Shown piece by piece: positions 1 through 9,289 of a stretch of DNA of 64,000 nt (the first letter of the stretch is position 1; each line of letters begins with the position of its first letter). Below the pieces are notes generated by a model. It saw nothing but the letters and a program-made list of their open reading frames with translations. It was not told where the DNA came from and made no database searches. The position numbers and the translations under genes were made by a program. The stretch comes from Streptomyces sp. JJ38 (lineage in GTDB: Bacteria > Actinomycetota > Actinomycetes > Streptomycetales > Streptomycetaceae), in contig NZ_JABLSI010000020.1 of NCBI RefSeq assembly GCF_019303475.1, forward strand, positions 1 to 64,000, read 5' to 3'.

Positions 1-244
1 CTCAGATCCTCAGGATCCAGTGTCTCGTGTGTCCAAGATCCGGGGTCAAGGCCCACGGCAGTCGCTGTTGCGAGTCCCGCAGATCGCAGTCGGAGAAGCC
101 GACAAGGAAGAGTCCTGCTGTGCGGCGTCGTCGCAGGTACGTGGCTACGATCTGCTCTCTTCGAAGGCTGTGGGCAAGTCTCGGTTCCAGCCCTTGCAAG
201 GGACGCTGGCGCCCTGTCGCCGACCGCGCAAGGCGGGAACAGCG

Positions 245-580
245 ACAGCGCGGCGCAGGAGCTGGCCCGGCTGCGGGCCGAGAACGCCAAGCTGCTGAGG
301 GCGGAGAAGCAGTGGCAGCTGGAACGCGAGATCCCACGCCGGGCAGCCGCGTATTTCGCCCGGGAAGTGACGTGAAGAACCGCCGCTGGAACTTCATCTC
401 CCAGCACCGTGCCAACTTCGGTGTCCAGCGGCTGTGCCGGGTCCTGAGGGGCTCTCGATCCGGCTATTAGCGGCACCTGGTCACCGTAGAGGCCCACGTC
501 GAACGCGAGGCCCGCGAGGTGGCGGCGGTCGCCGAGATCCGTGCCATCCACGCCGGGCACGCCGACGCCTACGGCGCCCC
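245..580 (+). pseudogene. IS3-family transposase remnant (OrfA end and OrfB start)
   Basis: The first part encodes the leucine-rich C-terminal helix typical of IS3 OrfA (ELARLRAENAKL, then REIPRRAAAYFAREVT) and stops at 372-374. A GTG at 373 overlaps that stop and opens the start of OrfB (RRWNFISQHRANFGVQRLCRVL), which is the usual IS3 arrangement. The OrfB frame is broken by a TAG after SRSGY at about 470. Recognisable OrfB sequence continues past it (EIRAIHAGHADAYGAP) and then dissolves near 575. The DDE catalytic domain and the OrfA helix-turn-helix are missing, and no terminal inverted repeats could be found. This is a decayed insertion-sequence fragment, not an active element. Confidence 0.75.
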
Positions 581-1021
581 GGGTGTCCGTCGATTCCCAC
601 GGCACCGTCCGCGACAGGATGCCCGTCGTCGGAGGTCTGCTGGACCGGGCCGAGGGTACCGCCGCCGACGGCTGGTCCCTGCCTCCGCGGGTGTACGCGA
701 CCGCCTTATGAAGGCCTACGTGGCCGCCCTGAAGAAGAGCCAGCGCTGAAACGACGGCGAAAGTGACGGGACGGTCACCCCCGCAGGTGCCGATACTTTC
801 GCCGATTCCCCCGCGTCCCCTTCCCATGGCACCTGCGCGTCGACACGGGGAGTCGAGGCCGCTCCGAACGCGTCTTCGATGTCCTGTGCACCAAGATCGG
901 GGCACTGCCGCGGCCCGCTTCCGTTTCCGCCTGCCCCGTCCGGCACCATCAGCGCACCTCAGGTAGCGGCTTTCGCCGAGCAGGAGGAAGGTGGTCGTGC
1001 GCGACGAAAGGGCAGAGAGCG
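581..1021. other. Region without recognisable gene
   Basis: Between the transposase remnant and the catalase gene no frame shows a recognisable domain. Short open frames exist but have no convincing family signature or ribosome binding site. No fur-type regulator gene lies here, although such genes often precede catalases in actinomycetes. The stretch is probably relic sequence plus the catalase promoter. Confidence 0.4.
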
Positions 1022-2482
1022 ATGACGCAGAGCCGACCCTCGACGACGACTGACTCCGGCGCCCCGGTGGAGAGCGACGAGCACTCGCTCACCGTGGGAG
1101 CAGGGGGACCGATCCTGCTCCAGGACGCCTACCTGATCGAGCAGATGGCCCAGTTCAACCGGGAGCGGATTCCCGAACGGCAGCCGCACGCCAAGGGCAG
1201 CGGCGCGTTCGGCCGCTTCGAGGTCACCCACGATGTCAGCCGGTACACCAAAGCGGCGCTGTTCCAGCCGGGGACCCGCACCGAGCTTGTCACACGCTTC
1301 TCGACCGTGGCCGGGGAGCGCGGCAGCCCGGACACCTGGCGGGACCCCCGGGGCTTCGCGGTGAAGTTCTACACCTCCGAGGGCAACTACGACATGGTCG
1401 GCAACAACACGCCCGTGTTCTTCGTGAAGGATCCGATGAAGTTCCAGCACTTCATCCGGTCCCAGAAGCGCCGGGCCGACAGCAACCTCCGCGACCATGA
1501 CATGCAGTGGGACTTCTGGACCCTCTCGCCCGAGTCCGCGCACCAGGTCACGTGGCTGATGGGTGACCGGGGCATCCCGCGCACCTGGCGCCACATGAAC
1601 GGGTACACGTCCCACACGTACATGTGGATCAACGCGTCCGGCGAGCGGTTCTGGGTGAAGTACCACTTCAAGACCGACCAGGGTATCGAGTTCCTCACCC
1701 AGGCCGAAGCCGACCACCTGGCGGGCGTCGACTCGGACTTCCACATGCGGGACCTGTTCGAGCACATCCGGGACGGGGACTTCCCGTCGTGGACGCTGCA
1801 CGTGCAGGTCATGCCGTATGAGGAGGCGGCGGCGTACCGGTTCAACCCCTTCGACCTGACCAAGGTGTGGCCGCATGGCGACTATCCGCTGCTCCCGGTG
1901 GGCCGCATGACGCTGGACCGCAACCCCACCGACAACCACGCCGAGATCGAGCAGGCCGCCTTCCAGCCGAACAACTTCGTCCCCGGCATCGGGCCCAGTC
2001 CGGACCGGATGCTGCTGGCGCGGCTCTTCTCGTACGCGGACGCCCACCGGGCCCGCCTCGGCACCAACTACCAGCAGCTGCCCGTGAACGCGCCCGTCGT
2101 CGACGTCCACACGTACTCCAAGGACGGGGCGATGGCATACCGGAAGACGTCCGATCCGGTCTACGCTCCGAACTCCAAGGGCGGGCCCGCCGCCGACACC
2201 GAGCGGTACGGGAGCCCGCCGAGCTGGACCGCGGACGGCGAGATCACCCGGTCGGCCTACGTCTCACACCCGGAGGACGACGACTGGGGGCAGCCCGGCA
2301 CCCTCGTGCGCGACGTCCTGGACGACGCGGCCCGTGACCGTCTCGTGGACAACGTGGTCGGCCATCTCCTCGACGGGGTGAGCGAGCCGGTCCTGGAGCG
2401 TGCCTTCACGTACTGGACGAACATCGACCCGTACCTGGGCAAGCGCATCGCCGAAGGCGTCCGGGCCAAGCAGGGTTCCTAA
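1022..2482 (+). CDS. Catalase (monofunctional, heme)
   Basis: Decomposes hydrogen peroxide to water and oxygen in the cytoplasm. The 486-residue length fits small-subunit (clade 3) catalases. Visible active-site elements are the distal His56 in [12 protein letters not shown], the distal Asn129 in [11 protein letters not shown], and the proximal heme-ligand Tyr338 in [14 protein letters not shown]. The [10 protein letters not shown] and FWTLSPES motifs of the family are also present. The ATG start follows a purine-rich stretch (GGGCAGAGAGCG). It is convergent with the PaaI thioesterase gene and has no adjacent fur or oxyR gene, so regulation cannot be read from the context. It stands alone next to a dead insertion sequence. 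Confidence 0.96.
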   Translation: MTQSRPSTTTDSGAPVESDEHSLTVGAGGPILLQDAYLIEQMAQFNRERIPERQPHAKGSGAFGRFEVTHDVSRYTKAALFQPGTRTELVTRFSTVAGERGSPDTWRDPRGFAVKFYTSEGNYDMVGNNTPVFFVKDPMKFQHFIRSQKRRADSNLRDHDMQWDFWTLSPESAHQVTWLMGDRGIPRTWRHMNGYTSHTYMWINASGERFWVKYHFKTDQGIEFLTQAEADHLAGVDSDFHMRDLFEHIRDGDFPSWTLHVQVMPYEEAAAYRFNPFDLTKVWPHGDYPLLPVGRMTLDRNPTDNHAEIEQAAFQPNNFVPGIGPSPDRMLLARLFSYADAHRARLGTNYQQLPVNAPVVDVHTYSKDGAMAYRKTSDPVYAPNSKGGPAADTERYGSPPSWTADGEITRSAYVSHPEDDDWGQPGTLVRDVLDDAARDRLVDNVVGHLLDGVSEPVLERAFTYWTNIDPYLGKRIAEGVRAKQGS

Positions 2483-2573
2483 GGTCCCCACGTCCGGGCT
2501 GGGGGCCGACCATCCGACGACGGCGAGCGGTAGGCACTGGCCGGCCCGCCACTCGCCCAGCCGGGTCGCCGCG

Positions 2574-3020
2574 TCAGCTTTTGTGGAGCTTGATGTTGCG
2601 CATGGTCACCAGGGCGGTGCCGCAGAGCTTCTCCCCCGCGGACTCCACGGAGAAGACCTCGGCGGCGGCGACCGTGATGGTGGTACTCGGCCTGACCACC
2701 TTGCCGCGCGCGACGAGCTGCTCGCCCTTCGCGGCGGCCAGGATCTTGACCGTGTAGTCGATGGTCATGTTCACCCATCCGGGCGGCAGCAGCGTGCCGG
2801 CCGCCGAGCCTCCGGCGAAGTCCGCCAGGGAGCCGATCACTCCGCCCTGGAAGAATCCGCTGTGCTCCGTCAGTTCCTTGCGGTACGGCTGGATGATCTC
2901 GGCTTCCCCCGGCTCCACCCGGCCGAAGTCGAAGCCCAGATGTCGCGCGGCCGGCATGGTCAGCACCGCCGTCTTCACGGCCTGCGCGAAATCCGGGTTG
3001 GCCGCCTTGAACTCAGTCAT
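2574..3020 (-). CDS. PaaI-family hotdog thioesterase
   Basis: A 148-residue single-domain hotdog protein of the PaaI/DUF4442-like thioesterase group, which hydrolyses acyl-CoA or acyl-ACP thioesters. The HSGFFQGGVIGSLADFAGG segment corresponds to the family helix (usually HGG..ATLADTA), and NMTIDYTVKIL with KVVRPSTTITVAAAEVF supplies the following strands. The ATG at 3020 follows GAGAGAG on the minus strand and was preferred to a longer upstream extension that would run into the FAAL gene. It lies 46 nt downstream of the FAAL gene on the same strand, so it is probably the last gene of the fatty-acyl operon. It could provide a second release or editing activity beside the type II thioesterase. 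Confidence 0.82.
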   Translation of the reverse strand: MTEFKAANPDFAQAVKTAVLTMPAARHLGFDFGRVEPGEAEIIQPYRKELTEHSGFFQGGVIGSLADFAGGSAAGTLLPPGWVNMTIDYTVKILAAAKGEQLVARGKVVRPSTTITVAAAEVFSVESAGEKLCGTALVTMRNIKLHKS

Positions 3021-3066
3021 GGGGTGGGGACTCTCTCTCGGTCGGTGGACGGTGGGGGGCACCCGC

Positions 3067-4809
3067 TCAGCGGCTCCGGCCCGGCGCCGTGCCGGTTTCC
3101 CAAGGCGTGAAGCCGCCCTCCAGATAGGTTTCCCTGGCCGCGGCGCGCATGATCTTTCCACTGCTGGTCTTCCGCAGCTGTCCCGGAAGGGCCAGCACGA
3201 GGTCTTTTACGGACAGTTCGTGTTCCTGCACGATCGCCGCGCGAACGGATCCGGCGACGTCCTTGGCATCGGCGGTGAGCTTGTGGCCGCGTTTGACCTC
3301 CTGGACGACGACGAGCTGGTCGCCGCCCGCGCCCGGTACCGAGAACGCGGCCCCGGAACCAGGGGTCACGGCCTCGTGCGCCGACTGTACGGTCTGCTCG
3401 ATGTCCTGCGGGTAGTAGTTGCGCCCCCGGATGATCATCAAGTCCTTCAGCCTGCCCACGACGTAGAGTTCGCCGTCGACGATCACGCCGAGGTCCCCGG
3501 TGCGCAGATACCCCCGGGGATCGCCCTCGCAGGTGGCCTGGAAGGTGTCGGCGGTCGCTGTCGGGTTCTTCCAGTAGCCCTGTGCCACGTGGTCACCGTG
3601 CACCCAGATCTCGCCGACCTCCTGTGGGCGGCAGGGACGGCGGGTGTCCGGGTCCACGATGCGGACCTCCTCCCCGTCGAGGACGAGCCCGGAGCCGGTC
3701 AGCGGCCGGCCACGTCCCCCGTGTGCCTCGGCGTAGCGCTTGCGGCCGAGCTCCTCGGCGTCCACCAGGACGGTGCGTGCGCCACGGCCCTTTTTGCTGC
3801 CGGTGACCAGCAGGGTCGCCTCGGCCAGTCCGTAGCACGGGTAGAGGGCCTTGGGGCTGAACCCGAACGGCGCGAAGCTCTCGTGGAACCGGCGCAGCGT
3901 GTCGTGCCGGATGGGTTCGGCCCCGTTGAAGGCGACCTTCCAAGAGCCGAGGTCGAGGCCGGACACTTTCTCCTCGCCGCCTCGTTCGAGGGCGGATTCG
4001 AGCGCCGTGACGCAGGCGTCGAACGCGAAGTTCGGGCCCCCGCTGCTGTGGGCCCGGTACCGGGATACGGCGGTCGGCCACAGCAGCGGCCAGCGGATGA
4101 ACGCCGTGGGTGACATCTGGATGCTGCTCGCGCCGACGTAGAGGGGCTGCAGAACGTTGCCGATCAGGCCCTGGTCGTGGAACAACGGGGCCCAGCCGAC
4201 GACCGTGGAGTTCTCGTCGTGGCCGAAGGCTTTCCTGATCATTTCCTGGTTGGCGGCGAGGTTCCCGTGCGAGACCATCACCCCCTTCGGGGCGGAGGTG
4301 GAACCCGACGTGTACTGCAGGAAGGCCAGGGAGTCGGCGGTGGGAGGCTCTGGGGCGAACCCCGGGTCCGCGGGCGGCCGCGGCTCGTCCACCCGGATCC
4401 AGCGCAGCGTCCCGCAGACCGCGTCCAGGAGCGGCTTACCGGTGTCGGCCATCGGGCCGGCGGTGAGCGCGACGGCCGGTTCGCAGTCCCGCACGATGCC
4501 GAGCGTCGCTTGGTGGACCCGGCTCTTGCGCGGAGGGTTGACGGGCACCGCGACGACGTGAGCGTACAGGCACGCGAAGTAGGCGACAATGAAGTCGAGC
4601 CCGGGCGGAAAGAGCAGCAGTGCCCGGTCACCGGGCCTGCAGTGCCCGACCAGTTCCTCGGCCACCGCCATCGCGCGTGCGTACAGGCCGCCATAGGTGA
4701 TCTCGTCGGCTTCCTCGCCGTACCCGTTCAGGAAGACGTAGGCACGCTTCGACGGATGACGTCCGGCGCGGCTCCGCAGGACCTCAGGAAGTAATGCTCG
4801 GTGCCGCAT
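3067..4809 (-). CDS. Fatty-acyl-AMP ligase (FAAL)
   Basis: Activates a free fatty acid as the acyl-adenylate and passes it to an acyl carrier protein. The 580-residue ANL-superfamily protein carries the P-loop YTSGSTSAPKG (residues 166-176), the A5-like region YPCYGLAEATLLV, the GYLRTGDLG motif and the C-terminal lysine region LRKTSSGKIMR. The segment GGPNFAFDAC and the overall N-terminal organisation resemble FAALs rather than CoA ligases, so transfer to the ACP encoded at 7.8 kb is expected. The ATG at 4809 has a close GGAGAGGA; a further ATG at 4824 has none. It overlaps the thioesterase gene by 26 nt, implying translational coupling. The acyl chain length it accepts cannot be read from sequence. 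Confidence 0.93.
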   Translation of the reverse strand: MRHRALLPEVLRSRAGRHPSKRAYVFLNGYGEEADEITYGGLYARAMAVAEELVGHCRPGDRALLLFPPGLDFIVAYFACLYAHVVAVPVNPPRKSRVHQATLGIVRDCEPAVALTAGPMADTGKPLLDAVCGTLRWIRVDEPRPPADPGFAPEPPTADSLAFLQYTSGSTSAPKGVMVSHGNLAANQEMIRKAFGHDENSTVVGWAPLFHDQGLIGNVLQPLYVGASSIQMSPTAFIRWPLLWPTAVSRYRAHSSGGPNFAFDACVTALESALERGGEEKVSGLDLGSWKVAFNGAEPIRHDTLRRFHESFAPFGFSPKALYPCYGLAEATLLVTGSKKGRGARTVLVDAEELGRKRYAEAHGGRGRPLTGSGLVLDGEEVRIVDPDTRRPCRPQEVGEIWVHGDHVAQGYWKNPTATADTFQATCEGDPRGYLRTGDLGVIVDGELYVVGRLKDLMIIRGRNYYPQDIEQTVQSAHEAVTPGSGAAFSVPGAGGDQLVVVQEVKRGHKLTADAKDVAGSVRAAIVQEHELSVKDLVLALPGQLRKTSSGKIMRAAARETYLEGGFTPWETGTAPGRSR

Positions 4810-5590
4810 TCTTGTCCTCTCCATTCGCGGCGGTGCCGGTGAGCGCTGTCGCGAGCGCGTCGGCCATGTGCGCCGCCATGTCCACGCGGTGGCGCTGGTG
4901 GAAGAAGTGGTCGCCCGGGAAGGTCCGCAGGGCGAAGGGGCCCGTCGTCTGGGACTGCCAGGCCTCGACTTCGCCGAGGTCCACCACCGGGTCCCCGGTG
5001 CCGTAGAAGACGGTGATCGGGCAGGTCAGCGGCGGGCCCGGACGGTGGGCGTGTTCCTCGCAGAGCCGCAGGTCGGCTTTGATCAGCCGCAGCGCGTAGC
5101 GGCGGAAGGCGGAGCTCTGGGTGGCCGCGCCGCTCGCTCCGCCCATGGCGTCCAGGGCGTGGATGAACTCCTCGTCGGGAAGGTCGTGGATGGCCGGCCT
5201 GGTCGCCGTCCGGTGGGGTGCGCGACGGCCGGAGACGAACAGATGGACCGGCGGGGTGCCCGCCGCGGTGAGGGCTCGCGCGAGTTCGAAGCCGATGAGC
5301 GCTCCCATGCTGTGGCCGTAGAGGGCCACGGGGGCGCCGGCCAGCCGGCCGGTCTCGTTCAGGAGGACCGCCACGACCTCGGACACCGTGCGTGGCGGTG
5401 GCAGGGACGCCGCGTCCTCGCGCCCGGGGAGCTGGGCCCGCACGGGTGTGATGCCGCGTGGGAACAGGTCGAGCCATCTGGTGAAGGAGGAGGCGCCGCC
5501 GCCGGCGTGGGGCAGGCAGAGCAGGCCGACGTCGCCGGGCGGGGGATCGTACCGCAGCCAGGGTCTGGGCTGGGAGCGGTGAAGGGTCAT
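4784..5590 (-). CDS. Type II thioesterase (alpha/beta hydrolase)
   Basis: A 268-residue stand-alone thioesterase of the GrsT/TEII type, which removes acyl groups from carrier-protein phosphopantetheine arms, either to release product or to clear misloaded chains. The N-terminal LLCLPHAGGGASSF is diagnostic. The nucleophile is Ser94 in YGHSMG, with Asp200 in FYGTGDPVVD and His228 in FPGDHFFH completing the triad. Its ATG overlaps the P450 stop codon as ATGA, and its own end overlaps the FAAL start, placing it firmly in the same operon. With no PKS or NRPS in the window, the likely substrate is the modified acyl-ACP of this cluster. Confidence 0.93.
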   Translation of the reverse strand: MTLHRSQPRPWLRYDPPPGDVGLLCLPHAGGGASSFTRWLDLFPRGITPVRAQLPGREDAASLPPPRTVSEVVAVLLNETGRLAGAPVALYGHSMGALIGFELARALTAAGTPPVHLFVSGRRAPHRTATRPAIHDLPDEEFIHALDAMGGASGAATQSSAFRRYALRLIKADLRLCEEHAHRPGPPLTCPITVFYGTGDPVVDLGEVEAWQSQTTGPFALRTFPGDHFFHQRHRVDMAAHMADALATALTGTAANGEDKNAAPSITS

Positions 5591-6861
5591 CTGGGGCCCC
5601 TTACCGCGACCGGCAGGCTCTTGAGGCCGCGGACGATGAAGCTGTGGTCCTGCCACTGGAGTTCCCCGGGCTGGAGTTCGAGACGTTCGACTCGCCGGTA
5701 CAGGCGTGCGAAGGCGATCCGGGCCTGGAGCTCGGCCAGCATGCCGCCCAGGCAGCCGTGCATCCCGTGGCCGAAGGCGAGGTGCCGCCCGGCGTCGCGG
5801 TCGATGTCGAACGCGTCGGGCCGGTCGAACACCGCGGGGTCGCGGTTCGCGGAGCCGAGGCAGAGGAGGACCTGGTCGCCCTCCCGGATGAGCTCGGTGC
5901 CGACTTCGACGTCGCGTGTGGCCAGCCGCTTGGTGAGCTGGAGGGGGCTGTCGTAGCGCAGGGCTTCGTGGACGGCGTTGCCCGCCAGGTGCGGCGCACG
6001 GTGGAGTCGGTCGGCCTGGTCGGAGTGGGTGAGCTGTGCCAGGAGGCCGTTGCCGATGAGGGATTTCGTGGTCTCGTTCCCCGCGACGAAGCACATGATG
6101 CAGACGAAGACGAGTTCCTCCTCGCTCAGCCGGTCGCCGCCGGCCGTCCTGGTGGCTAGCAGCCTGCTGATGAGGTCCGCGCCCGGCCGGGCGCGGCGCT
6201 CGGCGAGGACCTCCTCCAGAGCGTTGGCGAAGGTGTCGACGGCCTCGCGGACGCGGGTGAAGTCCGCCGCCTTCATCAGCCCGGGTTCGAGCAGGAAGCG
6301 GATGTCGTGGGTCCATTGGGCGACGTGCTCGCGCAGCTGCTCCGGCAGTGCCATCCAGTCGCACATCACCATGACCGGCAAGGGGGCGGCGAGGTCGGCG
6401 ATGGCGTCCATGCCCCCGTCGTCCCAGGCGCGCTGCAGGAGTCGATCCGCGGTGTCGGCGACGCGGGAGCCGAGCGCGGCGGTCTCCTGCGCGGTGAAGA
6501 CCCGGTTCACCAGTCCGCGCAGCCGGGCGTGGTCCGGGTTGTCGGTGAAGACGAGCGACTTCCTGCCGAGTCGTTCGATGCGCCCCATGGTGTCCTGTCC
6601 CAGGCGGCTCGCCTGGTCGCTGACGAGCTGGGGGATGAGCCCGGCGCTGAAGCTGCGGTCCCGTAGCACCGCCTCGACGTCGGCGTGCCGCGTGATCACC
6701 CACATGCCCAGTGTTCGGTGGACGGGTCGCTCTTCCCGGAGCTGCCGGTAGCTGGGGTAGGGGTCGCGGCGGAAGGCCTCGGTGAAGGGGTTGAAGCGGA
6801 CGCGGGCACGGGTGGGTCGGGAGGTGCCCGGTGCAGCCGTGGTGGTCGTGTCCGGCGTCAT
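5587..6861 (-). CDS. Cytochrome P450
   Basis: A 424-residue soluble bacterial P450 monooxygenase. The heme-binding loop is FGHGMHGCLGG with the ligand Cys370, the I-helix oxygen-binding motif is AGNETT (260-265), and HEALRYDSPLQ contains the ExxR. It would oxidise its substrate with two electrons from a ferredoxin, which is not encoded in this operon; the nearest ferredoxin gene is at 18.3 kb. Both ends overlap neighbouring genes by 4 nt (ATGA with the methyltransferase upstream and with the thioesterase downstream). Position between an acyl-chain methyltransferase and a thioesterase suggests oxidation of an ACP-bound fatty acyl chain, as BioI does in Bacillus, but this is inference. Confidence 0.95.
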   Translation of the reverse strand: MTPDTTTTAAPGTSRPTRARVRFNPFTEAFRRDPYPSYRQLREERPVHRTLGMWVITRHADVEAVLRDRSFSAGLIPQLVSDQASRLGQDTMGRIERLGRKSLVFTDNPDHARLRGLVNRVFTAQETAALGSRVADTADRLLQRAWDDGGMDAIADLAAPLPVMVMCDWMALPEQLREHVAQWTHDIRFLLEPGLMKAADFTRVREAVDTFANALEEVLAERRARPGADLISRLLATRTAGGDRLSEEELVFVCIMCFVAGNETTKSLIGNGLLAQLTHSDQADRLHRAPHLAGNAVHEALRYDSPLQLTKRLATRDVEVGTELIREGDQVLLCLGSANRDPAVFDRPDAFDIDRDAGRHLAFGHGMHGCLGGMLAELQARIAFARLYRRVERLELQPGELQWQDHSFIVRGLKSLPVAVRGPR

Positions 6862-7757
6862 CCTCGCTGCCCCCCGTGGCTGCCCAAGTATGTGGTGCTG
6901 TAGGGCCTGAGGAGCAGCCTGAGCAGACAGATCTTTCCCATCCGGAAGCCGAGGGCGGAGAGCTTCAGGTACCGCTCGTACCGGGCTACGGTCTCGGGTC
7001 CGGCGACCGCGGTGGCGGTCTCGCGGTTCGCGCGGAGTCGGCGTGCCCACTGTTCGCAGGTCCAGGCGTAGTCGAGGCGTCCGTTGCTCACGGACTGGGC
7101 TTCGAAGACGCCCTCGGCCGCTGTCGTGATCTCCGCGAGGGTGGGCAGGTCCGCGTTGGGGAAGATCTCCTGCTGCATGAAGGCGCTGGCACTGTCGCGG
7201 CGCATGTTGGCGTAGGCGATCGTCTGCAGTGACAGCATGCCGTCGTCGGTCAGCCATCCGCGGCAGCGGGTGAAGAACTCCCGGTAGACGTCGATCTTGT
7301 CGGCTGGTGAGTCGGCGGGGGTGGCGAAGTGCTCGAACGCGCCGATGGAGATGATGCCGTCGAAGGGGGCGCCGGGTTCGTACGTCCGCCAGTCCTCGAT
7401 GCGCACGTCGACGCCGGGATACCCGCGAGACGTCACGTAGTGGGCCTGCTGCGTGCTGAGCGTGAGTCCCACGGCACGTTCGACGGACGGGGTCCGGGAG
7501 AGGCGTTCGAGTACCGATCCCCAGCCGCATCCGATGTCCAGGACGCTCTTGGCCCGGTGGGCTCGGATGGCGTCCAGGTGGAAGTCGAGCTTCCGTTGCT
7601 GGGCCGCTTCCAGCGTGTCGTCGGGGCCTTCTCGGAGGGCACACGAATACGTGAGGGAGGGGTCGAGCCAGAGGCTGTAGAAGTCGTTTCCGACGTCGTA
7701 GTGGTGGCGAACGGCCGCCGCCGCTTCGGCGGTGCGTGTGCTTTCCCCAGGGGTCAC
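6858..7757 (-). CDS. Cyclopropane-fatty-acid-synthase-like SAM methyltransferase
   Basis: A 299-residue protein of the mycolic-acid cyclopropane synthase / CFA synthase family, which adds a methylene or methyl group from SAM to a double bond. It shows the family opening HHYDVGNDFYSLWLDPSLTYSC (split here by residues 19-39), the SAM loop VLDIGCGWGS (72-81) and ISIGAFEHF. It is as short as mycobacterial CmaA/MmaA enzymes, lacking the N-terminal extension of bacterial phospholipid CFA synthases. Of the bicarbonate-site residues known in CmaA1, Cys39, Ile138, Glu142 and Tyr230 are kept but the histidine is Gln178. The GTG start lies 5 nt after the ACP gene. The natural substrate is probably an unsaturated acyl-ACP made by the desaturase two genes upstream. 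Confidence 0.88.
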   Translation of the reverse strand: MTPGESTRTAEAAAAVRHHYDVGNDFYSLWLDPSLTYSCALREGPDDTLEAAQQRKLDFHLDAIRAHRAKSVLDIGCGWGSVLERLSRTPSVERAVGLTLSTQQAHYVTSRGYPGVDVRIEDWRTYEPGAPFDGIISIGAFEHFATPADSPADKIDVYREFFTRCRGWLTDDGMLSLQTIAYANMRRDSASAFMQQEIFPNADLPTLAEITTAAEGVFEAQSVSNGRLDYAWTCEQWARRLRANRETATAVAGPETVARYERYLKLSALGFRMGKICLLRLLLRPYSTTYLGSHGGQRG

Positions 7758-7762
7758 CGCCG

Positions 7763-8020
7763 CTACACCCCGGACTGCTGGATCTGGCGATGCAGGTACT
7801 CGGCGACGGCGTTGATATTCGGGTTCTCGAACAGCGCCTCGGGCGGGAGGTCGACGTCGTAGCGTTCCTCGACCTCGACGAGGAGGGACACGGCAACCGC
7901 GGAGTCGATCCCGAGCCGGTCGAAATCCGCCGCCGGGTCCACGTCTTCCACGGGCATTTCCACGATGCCGGCGACATACTCCTGGCACCAGGTGATGATG
8001 GCGTCCTTGCTGGCGTCCAT
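7763..8020 (-). CDS. Acyl carrier protein
   Basis: An 85-residue discrete acyl carrier protein. The phosphopantetheine attachment site is Ser40 in RLGIDSAVAVSLLVE, followed by the usual acidic helix II region EVEERYDVDLPPEALFENPNINAV. It is the likely scaffold to which the FAAL loads the fatty acid and on which desaturase, methyltransferase and P450 act. It sits between the desaturase gene (12 nt) and the methyltransferase gene (5 nt). Modification needs a phosphopantetheinyl transferase; the only such gene seen here, at about 12.3 kb, is broken, so another copy elsewhere in the genome is presumably used. Confidence 0.94.
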   Translation of the reverse strand: MDASKDAIITWCQEYVAGIVEMPVEDVDPAADFDRLGIDSAVAVSLLVEVEERYDVDLPPEALFENPNINAVAEYLHRQIQQSGV

Positions 8021-8032
8021 GGGCGTACTCCC

Positions 8033-9046
8033 TTACGCAGCGGCGCCGCGAGCGGCGTCGTCGGGGTTGTTGGTGACACGTTTCGTCCGCATCCGCTCCT
8101 TGGACGGGACCTTGAGGTCACTGGCCAGGCCGAAGAGCGCGAGCAGTCTGATGAGCCAGTAGCCGGGGTCCAGGCGATACCAGTCGAGCCCGAACGAGGG
8201 GGATTCGGGAAATGCGTGGTGGTTGTTGTGCCAGGACTCCCCCAGCGTCACGAGGGAGAAGATTCCGCCGTTTCGGCTGTTCTCCCTGGACGCGTACGGG
8301 CGGGTGCCGAAAATGTGGAGAAAGGAGTTGATGGCCCACACGATGTGCTCGAGGACGAACATCCGGACCAGGCCGCCCCACAGGAGGCCGCTCACCGCGC
8401 CGGTCCAGCTCTGGTAGGCGATGCCCCCGACCAGGGCGGGCGCGAGCATGCCCAGCGCCACCCAGTAGTAGTAGAGGCGTGCGACGCGGACGAGTGAGCG
8501 GTTCTTCAGCAGGTCCGGGGCGTAGTGGACGATGTTCGGGTACGCGTGGCGGCGCATCCACAGGAAGTGGGAGTGCACCAGGCCGCGCAGCATGCCGGTG
8601 AGCCCGCCGCCGGAGAGGTTCGGGGAGTGCGGGTCTCCCTCTCGGTCACTGCACTCGTGGTGCCGCCGGTGCAGTGCCACCCAGGACAGCAGGCCACCCT
8701 GTCCGGCCATCGACCCGAAGACCGCGAGGGTGGCGGAGACGGAGGGCGCCGCCTTGAAGGTTCGGTGCGTGAAGAGGCGGTGGTAGCCGACGGTGACTCC
8801 CAGGCCGGTCAGGAGCCACATCGCGAGGAACAGGACGAGTTCGGTCAAGCCGAACGGATGGACCGCGAGGAATGCGACGGCGATGGCGGTTCCCACGATG
8901 GGGAGGATGTCGAAGAGCAGGAAGTGCCGACGCTGCAGACGGTGGATGTACTCGTTGCTGATCGTTTTCCGGCGGGGGGTGGACATGCCGACTCCGGGTA
9001 TGGAATCCGAGCGGCTTGTTGCGGGTCGTACGCTTTCCTCAGCCAT
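8033..9046 (-). CDS. Membrane fatty acyl desaturase
   Basis: A 337-residue integral-membrane di-iron desaturase. The three histidine boxes are HRLFTH (89-94), HRRHH (126-130) and HNNHH (273-277), in the spacing of delta-9 stearoyl-CoA-type enzymes and of the acyl-ACP desaturases and acetylenases such as JamB. Hydrophobic pairs lie at about 45-85 and 190-235. The ATG at 9046 is chosen because GGGG precedes it; a TTG at 9052 is an alternative. It introduces a double bond in an acyl chain, and its neighbourhood with FAAL and ACP argues for an ACP-bound substrate. A 243-nt gap separates it from the hydrolase gene upstream, so it may have an additional promoter of its own. Confidence 0.92.
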   Translation of the reverse strand: MAEESVRPATSRSDSIPGVGMSTPRRKTISNEYIHRLQRRHFLLFDILPIVGTAIAVAFLAVHPFGLTELVLFLAMWLLTGLGVTVGYHRLFTHRTFKAAPSVSATLAVFGSMAGQGGLLSWVALHRRHHECSDREGDPHSPNLSGGGLTGMLRGLVHSHFLWMRRHAYPNIVHYAPDLLKNRSLVRVARLYYYWVALGMLAPALVGGIAYQSWTGAVSGLLWGGLVRMFVLEHIVWAINSFLHIFGTRPYASRENSRNGGIFSLVTLGESWHNNHHAFPESPSFGLDWYRLDPGYWLIRLLALFGLASDLKVPSKERMRTKRVTNNPDDAARGAAA

Positions 9047-9289
9047 ACTCAACCCCAGGTCTCCGAGTGGAGAGATCGTCGAGCACTACAGTGGCAGAAT
9101 CGCGTGTGCCGTGTCTATGCGTTCTTTGTCTTCAGGGCCCTCGAAGTCAGTCGTCGTTCGGTGCGGCGGCAGGGCGCGTCGTGGGGGCGTGATTCCGTTT
9201 CCGGAAGGCTGGCCCACGGGCCCGGAACATCGCCCCGCCTGGCGAATTCCGGATTCCGTCGCCGGCGAACACGGCAGGGCATTTCGTTC

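Noticed and set aside
2..415. 137-codon minus-strand open frame across the IS3 remnant
   Set aside because: It runs antisense to recognisable transposase sequence and has no family features or ribosome site.
959..2110. 383-codon minus-strand frame inside the catalase gene
   Set aside because: It is a shadow frame produced by codon bias; the catalase on the other strand has all active-site residues.
5590..8121. Continuous 844-codon minus-strand frame across P450, methyltransferase and ACP genes
   Set aside because: Only the P450 part is in its true frame; the rest is Arg/Pro-rich out-of-frame translation, so it is not a giant fusion protein.
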